Assembly: GCA_021776135.1 (NCBI GenBank)
Contig: JAJFGL010000040.1
Span: 67,967-131,966 of the forward strand
Direction of reading: 5' to 3'
DNA: 64,000 nucleotides
DNA from: Kiloniellaceae bacterium
GTDB taxonomy: Bacteria; Pseudomonadota; Alphaproteobacteria; Kiloniellales; J153
A program made the translations under genes and the position numbers. Of the stretch, positions 52,621-61,427 are shown one piece after another. The notes under the pieces are model-generated. The model was not told the origin of the DNA. It ran no database searches and worked only from the letters and a program-made list of their open reading frames with translations. Numbering within the stretch: position 1 is the stretch's first letter; the number at the start of each line of letters is the position of its first letter.

Positions 52621-54213
52621 TTATTCGTTGGATTGGCTCGCAATGTCGATGGCCAGTTTCAGCCCCTCAGCGAGGGTCGAGCGCGTATTAAGCATGGCCA
52701 GGTCGAGGCCCAGGCCCACGATGGTCATGGCGGTGGCCGGGCTGATGCCCGTGAGGACGCACCGCCCGCCCATCAGCCGTACCGACGCGGCCAAACGGAT
52801 CAAATGGTTGGCCACCATGGTGTCGACCGTGGGAACGCCGGTGATGTCGATGATCAAGACCCGCGCGTTAGCCTCGGACAAGCGTATGAGCGTCATTTCC
52901 ATGCACTCCTGGGTGCGCCTGCTGTCCAGCGTACCGATCAACGGCAGGACGAGCACATCCTGCCAGACTGAGATCACCGGCGTTGAAAGCTCGACGATAT
53001 CCTGCGCCTGACGTGCCGTCTGGGCCTTGAGCTTGAGCGCCGCGACTTTTTTCTCGGTGATGTCGACGGCGTTCTTGACTATCTTGATGGGCTTGCCGTC
53101 GGCGTCGAGGATCGGGTTGTAGGCGGCCTGGATCCAAATTTCTGCGCCGGACTTACTGATGCGCATGAATTCCCCGGCCTGGAAGTTGCCGGCGCGCAAG
53201 TCGTCCCAGAACTGGCGGTATTCTGGGCTCTCCTGGTAGGCCGCTTCGACGAGAATGCTGTGGTGTTGGCCTTGGATTTCGGAGAGATCATAGCCCATCA
53301 CGCGCAGGAAATTCTCGTTGGCGTTTATGATGGTGCCGTCCGTTTCGAACTCGATCATCCCCTGGGAGGTGCCGATCGCGTTCAGCGTCGCGGCCATGCG
53401 ATCCATTTCTTCCTGGGCATGCTTGATCTCCGTCAAGTCGCGGACGACCCCCGAATACATGCGTCCGGCGCCCTTCCCGATCTCTCTGACGCCAAGTTCC
53501 ACGGGAAAGACCGTCCCATCCTTGCGCCGGCCCTGGACCTCGCGCCGGGATCCAAGGATCTTCCCTTGGCCCGTTCGCATATAGTTGGCGAGGTAGGAGT
53601 CGTGCTCGTCGCTATAAGGCGGCGGCATCAACATTTTGATGTTCTTGCCGATGACCTCGTCGCCGCCGTATCCGAACATCTCTTCGGACACCTTGTTGAA
53701 GGTCTGCACGGTACCCTTTTCGTCGATCGTGACGATGCCGTCCAAGGCGGTGTCCAGGACATCTTTGATGAAGTCCTCGCGTGCGTTCAAGAAATGCTCT
53801 ATGGTGCCGAACACCAGATAATCGATCAGTGGGAACAACGCTTCCACATCGCCGTTGCCGTTGCGGTGTTTGTGCTTGAGGAGCACCTGCTTCAGCGACG
53901 CCAGGGAATGACCGAAAGTGCTGATCGGCATCTGCGCATCCGACCGGACTCTCGCGACCTGCGCCAAGCCGTCCAGGATCGACATAAACGCGGGCCCGCT
54001 GACGTCCTCGATATCGCCGCTCTCAGTAAGCGCGATCAAGTCGTCCAAGATGGCCAGGTTCTGCTCTCGGATGATTTCAGCGCTTATCGACCCGTTTGTC
54101 ATGCCGATAGACGCCGTATTCGCGTCCATCCAGTCATCGAGGATCTGGATTTGATCCTTTCGGAAGTCCTTAGCCAGCGTCTTGAGCGGATTACTGTTTC
54201 CGTATGCCATCAA
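52621..54213 (-). CDS. rsbR: RsbR-type stressosome sensor with two PAS domains and STAS
   Basis: 530 residues, cytosolic. An N-terminal helical domain (about 1-135, RsbRD-like) is followed by PAS1 (about 150-270), PAS2 (about 280-395) and STAS (about 405-520). PAS1 looks like FixL: MPPPYSDEHDSYLANYMRTG and GSRREVQGRRKDGTVFPVEL keep the His and Arg used for haem and O2 binding in FixL. The STAS phospho-site region reads DITGVPTVDT. First gene of the rsbR-rsbS-rsbT-rsbX-kinase operon. It probably reports oxygen or redox state to the stressosome; haem binding is inferred from motif only. Confidence 0.93.
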   Translation of the reverse strand: MMAYGNSNPLKTLAKDFRKDQIQILDDWMDANTASIGMTNGSISAEIIREQNLAILDDLIALTESGDIEDVSGPAFMSILDGLAQVARVRSDAQMPISTFGHSLASLKQVLLKHKHRNGNGDVEALFPLIDYLVFGTIEHFLNAREDFIKDVLDTALDGIVTIDEKGTVQTFNKVSEEMFGYGGDEVIGKNIKMLMPPPYSDEHDSYLANYMRTGQGKILGSRREVQGRRKDGTVFPVELGVREIGKGAGRMYSGVVRDLTEIKHAQEEMDRMAATLNAIGTSQGMIEFETDGTIINANENFLRVMGYDLSEIQGQHHSILVEAAYQESPEYRQFWDDLRAGNFQAGEFMRISKSGAEIWIQAAYNPILDADGKPIKIVKNAVDITEKKVAALKLKAQTARQAQDIVELSTPVISVWQDVLVLPLIGTLDSRRTQECMEMTLIRLSEANARVLIIDITGVPTVDTMVANHLIRLAASVRLMGGRCVLTGISPATAMTIVGLGLDLAMLNTRSTLAEGLKLAIDIASQSNE

Positions 54214-54443
54214 TTTGGTTGCTCCATCCTTCGGGCGGGCGGTTGTCGAGTGGGATCTCTAACCCGACGCCGCATGCGCCGGCGGTTATTCCGTAACACG
54301 AGAACTTCTGTATGTAACTGTCCAGACGCCGGCGCACGCTTCACGTGCATGAAATCGCAGGGCACACTACTATGGCGAAAAGATTTACGAATGACTAACC
54401 ATGCGCTCAATTCTTGGCCCGGTTTATCACCCGGGCCGCTTCG
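54214..54443. other. Region upstream of rsbR, no gene seen
   Basis: 230 bp that must contain the promoter of the stressosome operon on the minus strand. I see no clear -35/-10 boxes, operator or coding frame. To its right starts the transposase remnant. Confidence 0.5.
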
Positions 54444-54684
54444 CGCATCCATGGCGAGCTCTTGAAGCCGGGATCGAGATCAGTCAGGCCACAGCATCCA
54501 AAGTCATGGTCCGCCATTCGCGCCCGCCGTCGCAGACCCGGAGGACCTTTCTCGTCGACCGGCTGACGGTCTCGCCTCGATCGATCTGTTCGTCGTCCCG
54601 ACCGCTAGCTTTCGATTGCTCCATGCCTTCGTCATGCTGCGCCATGTCAACGACGGAGCAATAAGGGGCCATGGGGCGGAGTAA
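54444..54684 (+). pseudogene. Integrase-core (rve) transposase remnant, frameshifted
   Basis: Three frames give successive pieces of one integrase protein: RIHGELLK, then GIEISQATASKVMVRHSRPP and SQTRRTFL, then DGLASIDLFVVPTASFRLLH and AFVMLRH. Intact relatives read RIHGELLKLG...PPSQ.WRTFL...DLFVVPT.SFRLL. Two frameshifts and the loss of both ends make this a fossil. It is cut on the right by the IS6 element at 54685. Confidence 0.8.
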
Positions 54685-55490
54685 GGTGCTGTCAACTTAA
54701 CGAAGGCAGGTCACAGTTGACCGTTTGAGCTGAGCGGCTCAAGCAGCAGCGGACAAGGTCTGCCACATGTTCATAGAATGACTGCGGAATGGCCGCATTG
54801 TTTTGAAAGTGATCAGATGACGTTGAACATTGAAGGTGTTGTAGATGGCGGCGTGGATGGAGAGAAACCTTTGCGCCGATCCTGCTGACTTGAAGCCCTG
54901 CATCCTCCGTTCTCGTTGTCGAACCGGCAGGTGTGAATTCTCCGCCCGATTGTTGCGCCGTCCGCCGGTAATGTGTTTCTCCGTCATGCGGAGATCACGC
55001 AGTGCTGCCCCGTAGGACGGCAGTTTATCGGTTATCACCTTATTCGGCGCATACCCCTGCTTCTTGAGCAGCTTGCGCATCAGTTTGAGCGCTGCCTTCT
55101 TGTTTCGCCGGGATTGGACCAGGATATCCAGAACTTCACCCTCGCTGTCCACCGCCCGCCATAGGTACATCCGTTCGCCGTTGATGGAGACAAATACCTC
55201 GTCCAGGTGCCAGCGACATTCGGCCCGGGGTCGAAGGCGCCTTAGCTTGCGGGCATAGGCCAGTCCAAACTTCAGAGCCCAGCGCCAGACAGACTCATAG
55301 GAAACCTCTACGCCACGCTCGGCGAGCAGATCCTCCACATCGCGGTAACTGAGGGGAAACCGGAAATACAGCCAGACGGCACGCTGGATTCTCTCTGCAG
55401 GAAACCGATGTCGGCGGTAGCTGATCTTGTTTATAACAGGAAGTTACTCGCAACCCACAGCTGACACCAGCAAGTTACCGTGACAGCACC
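54685..55490 (-). mobile_element. IS6-family insertion sequence, copy 3 (near complete)
   Basis: 806 bp with good terminal repeats: GGTGCTGTCAACTTAAC at the left and GGTGCTGTCACGGTAAC (other strand) at the right, 14 of 17 bases equal. It sits between an integrase remnant and the 5' fragment of another IS6 element. No 8-bp target duplication is seen. Different subgroup from copies 1 and 2. Confidence 0.9.
54739..55434 (-). CDS. IS6-family transposase, start codon apparently ATA
   Basis: 231 residues with no internal stop, from NKISYRRHRFPAERIQRAVW through the DDE core (CRWHLDEVFVSINGERMYLW; VITDKLPSYGAAL; NNRAENSHLPVRQRERRMQG) to LSAAA. The codon where relatives have ATG is ATA (55434-55432) and a stop lies four codons upstream, so no ATG/GTG/TTG precedes the HTH region. 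The next ATG is at 55338, which would remove about 32 residues. It is either inactivated by start loss or uses a rare AUA start. Confidence 0.82.
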   Translation of the reverse strand: MNKISYRRHRFPAERIQRAVWLYFRFPLSYRDVEDLLAERGVEVSYESVWRWALKFGLAYARKLRRLRPRAECRWHLDEVFVSINGERMYLWRAVDSEGEVLDILVQSRRNKKAALKLMRKLLKKQGYAPNKVITDKLPSYGAALRDLRMTEKHITGGRRNNRAENSHLPVRQRERRMQGFKSAGSAQRFLSIHAAIYNTFNVQRHLITFKTMRPFRSHSMNMWQTLSAAA

Positions 55491-55583
55491 CGGCGAACTA
55501 TTGAAATATCGGAACGGATTTTGTATCCGCTGACGCTACCGACAGCCATTGCTCGACTCAAGCGAACTTGCTCTGACAGTGCC
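55491..55583 (-). mobile_element. 5' fragment of a fourth IS6 element, cut by copy 3
   Basis: Minus-strand reading ends NPFRYFNSSP exactly at 55491, the base next to the copy 3 end. This matches the start of the copy 2 transposase (NLFRYFKTSP). An IS6-like terminal repeat GGCACTGTCA lies at 55583-55574. So copy 3 landed inside an older IS6 element. The expected start codon again reads ATA. Confidence 0.75.
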
Positions 55584-55648
55584 CCTCACCGAGCGTACCG
55601 ATCTAACGGCGGGACGCCGCCCGCCAAAATTCTCGGCAGCCACTCGTA

Positions 55649-57166
55649 CTATGCGGTCATATAGGCATGTGCCACCTTAAGTGTGGTCGCGTCGTTGAAT
55701 TGCGCGCCGGTCAGCATGAGCCCTACCGGTAGTCCCTGGACGTCACGGCAGGGAACCGAGATCGAGGGATGGCCGGTGAGATCGAAGGCTGCCGTGTTGC
55801 GTACCATATTGAGCGCCTGCGCAATATGCTCGACACGATCTTCCTCGGGAGAAGCTGGCAGCTTGTGAGCGGTCTGGGGCGTCGTTGGCATGAGCACGAC
55901 ATCGAACTCCGCGAATACCTTGTCGTAAGCCGCGGTGAGCACGCGGGATAGATTCTGAGCCCGACCGTAAAATACGCCATCGTAGTTCTCCCGCATATAG
56001 TGACCAAGCAGGGCGCCGAGTTTAGCGGTCGGCGAGAAGTCGCCGCCGTGAGTCTTGATCGCCCGGCCCATGGCCGACATCAGCCGGGTATTGTACCAAC
56101 CCTTGTTCTGATACGCGGCATGCCCGTGATAGAAGCTGTCGATACCGCCCTCAATCGCGACGCAATTCCAGATCGGGACGGTTTGGCGATGTTCGGGTAC
56201 CGAGATTTTCTTCACCTTGGCCCCTAGTTTCGCCAGGAATTTGGCCGCTTCGCGCACCGCCGTGTCGACCCTGGGCATGGATTCCGGCGTGCCGAAGCCC
56301 TCCTCGATCACGGCGATCCGCAGGCCCTTGATATCGCCGGTCAACGCGGCCGGATAATTGGGCACACGCAGGCTGTCGGGCTGACGCGGGTCGATGCAGC
56401 TGTCATCCTTGCCGGCGATAACTTTCAGCATCAGGGCCACGTCCTCGACGGTCTTGGCCATGGGACCAATGTGGTCGATAGTATGATCGAAACCAACAAT
56501 TCCCGTATAGGGGACCAAGCCATGGGTGGGTTTCAGCCCCACGATTCCCGACCAAGACGCCGGAATGCGGATCGATCCTCCTTGGTCTCCGCCGAGCGCG
56601 ATATCGACCAGACCGGTCGCCGGCGCGATGGCCGAGCCGCAGGAGGAGCCACCGGCAGCATACTTGGGATTCGCCGGATTCAGGCCGGGACCATAGGTGC
56701 TGGTGTGCCCGCCGCCGGAAAACGCGAAATCATCGGTGTTCAGGATTGCGGTGATGTGCCCGCCGGCCTTGAGGATCCGCGTCACAACCGTGGCGTCGCT
56801 ATCGGGGACAAAGTCATAAAGTAGCCGCGATCCACAGGTTAGCGGGATGCCGGCCACACCGATCGTATCCTTCGTGCCGATACGCTTGCCGCTGAGTGCC
56901 CCCTTGGCCGCACCAGTCGCCTTGACATCGCAATAGCGCACGATGCCATTCAGTGGGTCCTCGTCCGGTCCGGGTCGTGGCCCTGGTATCCTTACCGCCG
57001 GAATCACCTCCCGCACCGGGTCGGGATACTGGTCAAGTTCATCGTAGCCTTCCAGTACCGCGCGCGTCAGATCGTAGAAAACCGCTAGTTCGTCTTCCGT
57101 CAGGTTGAGATGGTAACGGTCGCTGATGTCGATCAAATCTTCGGATGAAGGTCGCCGCAATGTCAT
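55649..57166 (-). CDS. Amidase-signature family amidase
   Basis: 505 residues, cytosolic. The Ser-cisSer-Lys triad is complete: K99 (GTKDTIGV), the cis-Ser in AGGSSCGS (174-175) and the nucleophile S198 in GGDQGGSIR. Hydrolyses an amide to acid and ammonia; substrate unknown. I choose the ATG at 57166 with TTGGAGG just upstream; the frame is open for 64 more codons without homology. It is on the same strand as the AmiE operon but separated from it by the DMT exporter gene. Confidence 0.92.
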   Translation of the reverse strand: MTLRRPSSEDLIDISDRYHLNLTEDELAVFYDLTRAVLEGYDELDQYPDPVREVIPAVRIPGPRPGPDEDPLNGIVRYCDVKATGAAKGALSGKRIGTKDTIGVAGIPLTCGSRLLYDFVPDSDATVVTRILKAGGHITAILNTDDFAFSGGGHTSTYGPGLNPANPKYAAGGSSCGSAIAPATGLVDIALGGDQGGSIRIPASWSGIVGLKPTHGLVPYTGIVGFDHTIDHIGPMAKTVEDVALMLKVIAGKDDSCIDPRQPDSLRVPNYPAALTGDIKGLRIAVIEEGFGTPESMPRVDTAVREAAKFLAKLGAKVKKISVPEHRQTVPIWNCVAIEGGIDSFYHGHAAYQNKGWYNTRLMSAMGRAIKTHGGDFSPTAKLGALLGHYMRENYDGVFYGRAQNLSRVLTAAYDKVFAEFDVVLMPTTPQTAHKLPASPEEDRVEHIAQALNMVRNTAAFDLTGHPSISVPCRDVQGLPVGLMLTGAQFNDATTLKVAHAYMTA

Positions 57167-57451
57167 GATAGCCTCCAACAGGTTATGGGCGAACGCGCCT
57201 TCGGCATGCCACCGAGACCGGCCGCGTTGTGATTCTTGGAGAGCTTCAGTGCTCAGATCAGAAGGAGCGCCATTGCCCCAAACGGAAATGCGGGACGAAC
57301 GCCAAGAGCATTTCACGATAGAAGCAAAACGGGCATGGTGAAATGCTCTAGGGCTCATGCAAAGTCTCTAGCATCCGTTTTCCGATGTGGCGGATACGGG
57401 GTTAGAGCCGTTCGTCCGTTGCAAAACTTTATGGTAATTTTAGGTACGGGT

Positions 57452-58360
57452 CTAGAGGTCATCTTTCCCACGAAACAGCACACCCGTCCCCTTGCCCTGT
57501 GCCAACCAAACGCCAAGGCTCGTGATCGCAAACCCAACAAGAATCATGGGTGATAACGCCTCGCCGAGGAAGGTCCACGCCATTACGGCGGTAATACCAG
57601 GGGTAAGATAAAAGTAACTGGCCACTTTACCGGCCTTGCCGTGGCGTAGCATGAGCATAAGCAGCACCGGCGCTCCGAGCGAGACTATAAGCGCAAGATA
57701 GAGCAGCGTCGTGACGGCTTCGGCCGTGACAACGAAGCTTACTCTTTCAACGGCCGCCATAAGCAATGCGCAGGTCAGCGCGGCGACGATCAGCTGGATC
57801 GTGTTGGCCGTCCATAAGGATATCTTTCGGCAGTACTTTCGATAGTAGACCGTGCCCAGTGCCAGGCTGCAAACGCCGAGAAACCCATACAGGGGTCCGA
57901 TCATATCCGCCGGTCGGGTAACCTGGATTCCAACGACTAGAACAACGCCGCACACGCCAAGACCTAGACCAAACCATTGAATGAGCCCGAGCCGCTCCCC
58001 TAGCATGGGCCGGGCGAGCAAAGCGGTCATGAGCGGATGCAGCGCACCGATCAGCGCCATGGTCGCCGCATTAATGTGATCGAGCGCGAGATAAACACCG
58101 GAGAGGTAAAAGGCATTGATCAGAACACCCGCCACACCCAGATGCAGCCAGGCGGGTGAAGGGGCGGTCAAGCCGGCTCGCACAAGCGCGGCAACCGCGA
58201 CCATCACAGCAGCGGCGAGCGTGAAGCGGGCGGTCAGAAAGGCGAGAGGCGAGACGTCGGCCAAACCGGCGCGCGTGGCAACGAAAGCTGAACTCCACAG
58301 CATCACAAATAGAAAGGGCACAATACGCAACCAGGATGAGTTCGCCAGTGCAGGCTTCAC
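57452..58360 (-). CDS. DMT-superfamily (EamA) transporter
   Basis: 302 residues, ten TM segments in two EamA repeats (RFTLAAAVMVAVAALV; YLTPGITAVMAWTFLGEALS). Drug/metabolite exporter family, substrate unknown. Start GTG. It lies between the amidase and aquaporin genes, 62 bp after the aquaporin stop, so it may export an amine, amide or acid, but context is the only hint. Confidence 0.9.
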   Translation of the reverse strand: MKPALANSSWLRIVPFLFVMLWSSAFVATRAGLADVSPLAFLTARFTLAAAVMVAVAALVRAGLTAPSPAWLHLGVAGVLINAFYLSGVYLALDHINAATMALIGALHPLMTALLARPMLGERLGLIQWFGLGLGVCGVVLVVGIQVTRPADMIGPLYGFLGVCSLALGTVYYRKYCRKISLWTANTIQLIVAALTCALLMAAVERVSFVVTAEAVTTLLYLALIVSLGAPVLLMLMLRHGKAGKVASYFYLTPGITAVMAWTFLGEALSPMILVGFAITSLGVWLAQGKGTGVLFRGKDDL

Positions 58361-58422
58361 GGAAATATCTCACCTCTTGCGACGATTCCTGATAAACGGA
58401 AACCAAGCTAACGCGATCGCCC

Positions 58423-59130
58423 TCAAGCGTCGTCGGAACTGTCGTCAGAAGATCGGTGTGTGAAACGATAGATTGCGGCGCCGGCCAGCATTCCCGCCAC
58501 GGGGCCGACCACATAAATCCAAAAGTGCGTGAAATCCCCAAGAGCGAGATAGGGTCCGAACGCGCGTGCCGGGTTCATCGCCGCGCCGGCGTAAGGCCCC
58601 ATGAGCATGACCTCGATCCCAACCGTCGCACCAATCGCTACGCCAGCGAAGGAGATATCGGTGTTCTTGTCGTGATAGGCCGCGCCGCATATCACCCACA
58701 TGAGAATGAAGGAAAGAATGAGTTCGACAACCAAGGCAACCCAAGGTGTTACGCCAAGCGCCGCGTTTGGAAGATTGGCCCCCATGTCGCCATGCCGGCC
58801 TATTGCCCATAAAAGCACGAACCCAGCGGCGGCCGAGCCTGCGAGTTGTGCCACGATATAGCCGGGCGCGAGGCGTTTTTCGAGCTTACCGAGATAGACC
58901 GCAGCCAGCGAGAGCGCCGGGTTCACGTGCGCCCCCGAAACATGGCCAAAACAGTAGATGACAATGGTGATGACCAAGCCAGAGATGAGTCCAGGGCCGA
59001 TTGCACCCAGCCCCCCCGTCACCGCCCCAACCATAACCGCGCCGGCGGCAAAGAAAACGAGCATGAAAGAACCGATGAATTCGCAGCCGTACTTGCTCAG
59101 ATCCTGCGGCTGTATCTCCAGCGCCTTCAC
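58423..59130 (-). CDS. Aquaporin / MIP-family channel
   Basis: 235 residues, six TM segments with both NPA pore loops: GAHVNPALSLAA and GAAMNPARAFGP. A GTG start overlaps the stop of the VWA gene by four bases (GTGA), so the channel is translationally coupled to it. In an amidase operon it may admit small uncharged amides or urea, or release ammonia, in place of AmiS/UreI-type channels; this is inferred. AqpZ-like, not clearly GlpF-like. Confidence 0.92.
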   Translation of the reverse strand: MKALEIQPQDLSKYGCEFIGSFMLVFFAAGAVMVGAVTGGLGAIGPGLISGLVITIVIYCFGHVSGAHVNPALSLAAVYLGKLEKRLAPGYIVAQLAGSAAAGFVLLWAIGRHGDMGANLPNAALGVTPWVALVVELILSFILMWVICGAAYHDKNTDISFAGVAIGATVGIEVMLMGPYAGAAMNPARAFGPYLALGDFTHFWIYVVGPVAGMLAGAAIYRFTHRSSDDSSDDA

Positions 59131-61415
59131 GAGGTGAGCCGGAAATACAACATCGGCAAACGCTCTGGCAGGCGCTCCAGACGGTCAATTTGCACTACAT
59201 TCCGGCGCCCAAAGATCCGTGTGAGATAACTGTCGCCACCCGAATCCAGCCCAACGCAGAAGGTATCGATTCCATTTCCAGCCAAGGAATTTACCGCCTT
59301 GCGGGCGTCTTCGACGAGATATTTCTTATCGGTTACATCAATATCGGATGGCTCCCCGTCGGTAATGATTAGAAGCAATCTTCGATGGGTGTTTTGGCCG
59401 GCGAGATCGGCGCCGGCGTGGCGTATCACAGCGCCGATTCGTGTCGACAATCCGCCCTCCAGCCCTGCGAGCGACGATCGGGCCATGGCGTCGTAAGGTT
59501 CGGTAAAATCCTTGATTCGGTAATAACGCACCTCATCGCGACGGTTCGAACAGAAGGCAGCTATTGCGAAAGGATCTCCAAGACCGGCCATGGCATGGGC
59601 AAGAAGAGCCGTCGCCTGCCGCTCGAGATCGAGGACGGTCGCCGTGCCACCCAGGACCTTGTCCTTGGTCGATTCCGAGATGTCGAGAAGAACCAGTACC
59701 GAAAGATCGCGGTGCCGGCGGCCCATTGTCGCGTAGACATGCGGATCGGGTGTTATGCCTATCTTGCGGCTCACGACGGCATCTATGCAGGCATCAATAT
59801 CCAAGAATTCACCCTCGGCCTGGCGCTTCAGACGTTCCGTTCGCCCCACGCGTGCCGAGCGGATAAGCGCCGTGATCCGGTTCACGGTATCATGCCGGTC
59901 TTCGAGAATACGCTCGATCAGACCGGCCGGTCCGGGCTTGGGCCGATACTCGACAATGGTCGTCCAATCCGCCCGCTCGCATCCGGTCACGTAGTCGTAC
60001 TCCGGATAACGGGCGACAGGGATTCCCTCTTCCTGGTAAGCCTCAGGAGACAAAGCGGCCCGGTTCACATCGTCGTCCTCGCCGTCCGTCTTGCGCTCTC
60101 GGTCGGGCTGAGAAGTGTCATCATCCTGCTGCTGTTCGAAGCGCACTGATTCGAAAAGAAGCTCCGCCTCCTCGGTGTCCGAGGAGTCCGGATCGTTGAA
60201 GTCCCAAAGGCCCATATTGTCGTCGTGGTAAGGCGGCTCGACGACATACGTCCGCGGATTGAATTGGACCCGCATCTGTCCGAGATCGTTGCCCAGAAGG
60301 CCACCAATCTCGCGGCTGATTTGAGGATTCTCCCACTCGGCCTCACGCGCAAAAAACCGCTCCCGCCCCTTACGAACCCAGCCGTCGGCGTCCTCAAAAC
60401 CTGGGTCGATCAAGGCACGCGACAAGCGGGCAAGCAGGCTGGGCGCGGTAGATGCTCCCGATGCCTGGGCTATGTGAAACGGGAGCCACAGCTGTCGCAG
60501 TCCAGGAAAATTCCGCATTGCCAGGTGCTCGACCCGGGCATCCTCGATCAATGAGATGAGCGCCACCTGGAGCGGCTTCAAGCTGCGCAGCGGAAATTTT
60601 TCTCCCGAGTACATAAAGTGCGCCGCGACGTGAGCCAGGCTGGCGCGGAAAACTTCCTCCGCTTGCAGGCCGCGATAGCCTGGGAAAGTAGGCGGTAGCA
60701 GGATCAGACCACGATCGAAACTAACCCGCCTGCGCAATTGTTCACTCGCGCCCAGCGAGGGTTCGCGGACCGGAATGCGAAGCCGCCATAGGGCAATAAG
60801 ATATGCCTTGAGGCGCCTCTCCATATCGGTAAAAACGACCTCACCTGATTCGCGTTGCAGCCAAAGCTTTGCCTGTGGGTCTGCGAACGTGAAGAAACGC
60901 AGGCGGCGTTCTTTATCACCACCGGCGGAGCGCACACCTGCGAGCACCCATGCCTCAAGCCGCGACACATTGAGTTCGGTAAGAAGCGTGTCCATCTTCT
61001 CGAGAACGGGCGCCACGGACTCGGGCGCCAGTGCCGCGAACCTCTCGATGACGCCCAGCCAGGATCGAAAAAGCTGCTCGTTCTTCAGCCGCTCCGCCGC
61101 CTTAAGCGCCGCCCAGGGTAGTAACACGCCCGCCTTGCGTTTCGCCTTTATGGTTATGGTGGAGACCGGATCGACCAGTTCGATGGCGATTTCCCGTCCT
61201 AGTATCTCCGCGATCGCCGGTGAATTGCGGGCGTAGGAAGCAACGACGGCTTCGCCGTAACCGGCTTGTACCAATTTACGGCAGGCCCTAAGCCATCGGG
61301 CAGCCAAGTCACCGGGGAAGGCGCGGCGCGCGGCCGGTGTCAGGAGCCGCTCCTCGTTTCCTCCCTTGTCTGGAGAGACCACGTTCAAAAAATTTGCGGA
61401 CTGCGTTGTCTTCAT
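59127..61415 (-). CDS. VWA-domain protein of the CbbO/NorD family
   Basis: 762 residues. A long helical N-terminal region is followed by an acidic linker (about 420-450, DDDTSQPDRERKTDGEDDD) and a C-terminal von Willebrand A domain (about 565-760) with intact MIDAS: DISES, a Thr in GLSTRIG and TDGEPSD. CbbO and NorD work with CbbQ/NorQ MoxR ATPases to reactivate Rubisco or insert metal in NO reductase. Neither client is encoded here. The gene lies 12 bp after the MoxR gene and just before the aquaporin. Confidence 0.92.
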   Translation of the reverse strand: MKTTQSANFLNVVSPDKGGNEERLLTPAARRAFPGDLAARWLRACRKLVQAGYGEAVVASYARNSPAIAEILGREIAIELVDPVSTITIKAKRKAGVLLPWAALKAAERLKNEQLFRSWLGVIERFAALAPESVAPVLEKMDTLLTELNVSRLEAWVLAGVRSAGGDKERRLRFFTFADPQAKLWLQRESGEVVFTDMERRLKAYLIALWRLRIPVREPSLGASEQLRRRVSFDRGLILLPPTFPGYRGLQAEEVFRASLAHVAAHFMYSGEKFPLRSLKPLQVALISLIEDARVEHLAMRNFPGLRQLWLPFHIAQASGASTAPSLLARLSRALIDPGFEDADGWVRKGRERFFAREAEWENPQISREIGGLLGNDLGQMRVQFNPRTYVVEPPYHDDNMGLWDFNDPDSSDTEEAELLFESVRFEQQQDDDTSQPDRERKTDGEDDDVNRAALSPEAYQEEGIPVARYPEYDYVTGCERADWTTIVEYRPKPGPAGLIERILEDRHDTVNRITALIRSARVGRTERLKRQAEGEFLDIDACIDAVVSRKIGITPDPHVYATMGRRHRDLSVLVLLDISESTKDKVLGGTATVLDLERQATALLAHAMAGLGDPFAIAAFCSNRRDEVRYYRIKDFTEPYDAMARSSLAGLEGGLSTRIGAVIRHAGADLAGQNTHRRLLLIITDGEPSDIDVTDKKYLVEDARKAVNSLAGNGIDTFCVGLDSGGDSYLTRIFGRRNVVQIDRLERLPERLPMLYFRLTS

Positions 61416-61427
61416 GATCTGGTAATT

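Noticed and set aside
46136-54213. Sigma-B-type sigma factor or RsbU/RsbW partner in the stressosome operon
   Set aside because: No sigma-factor gene is present; the reading frames after the RsbX-like gene are kinases and receivers only.
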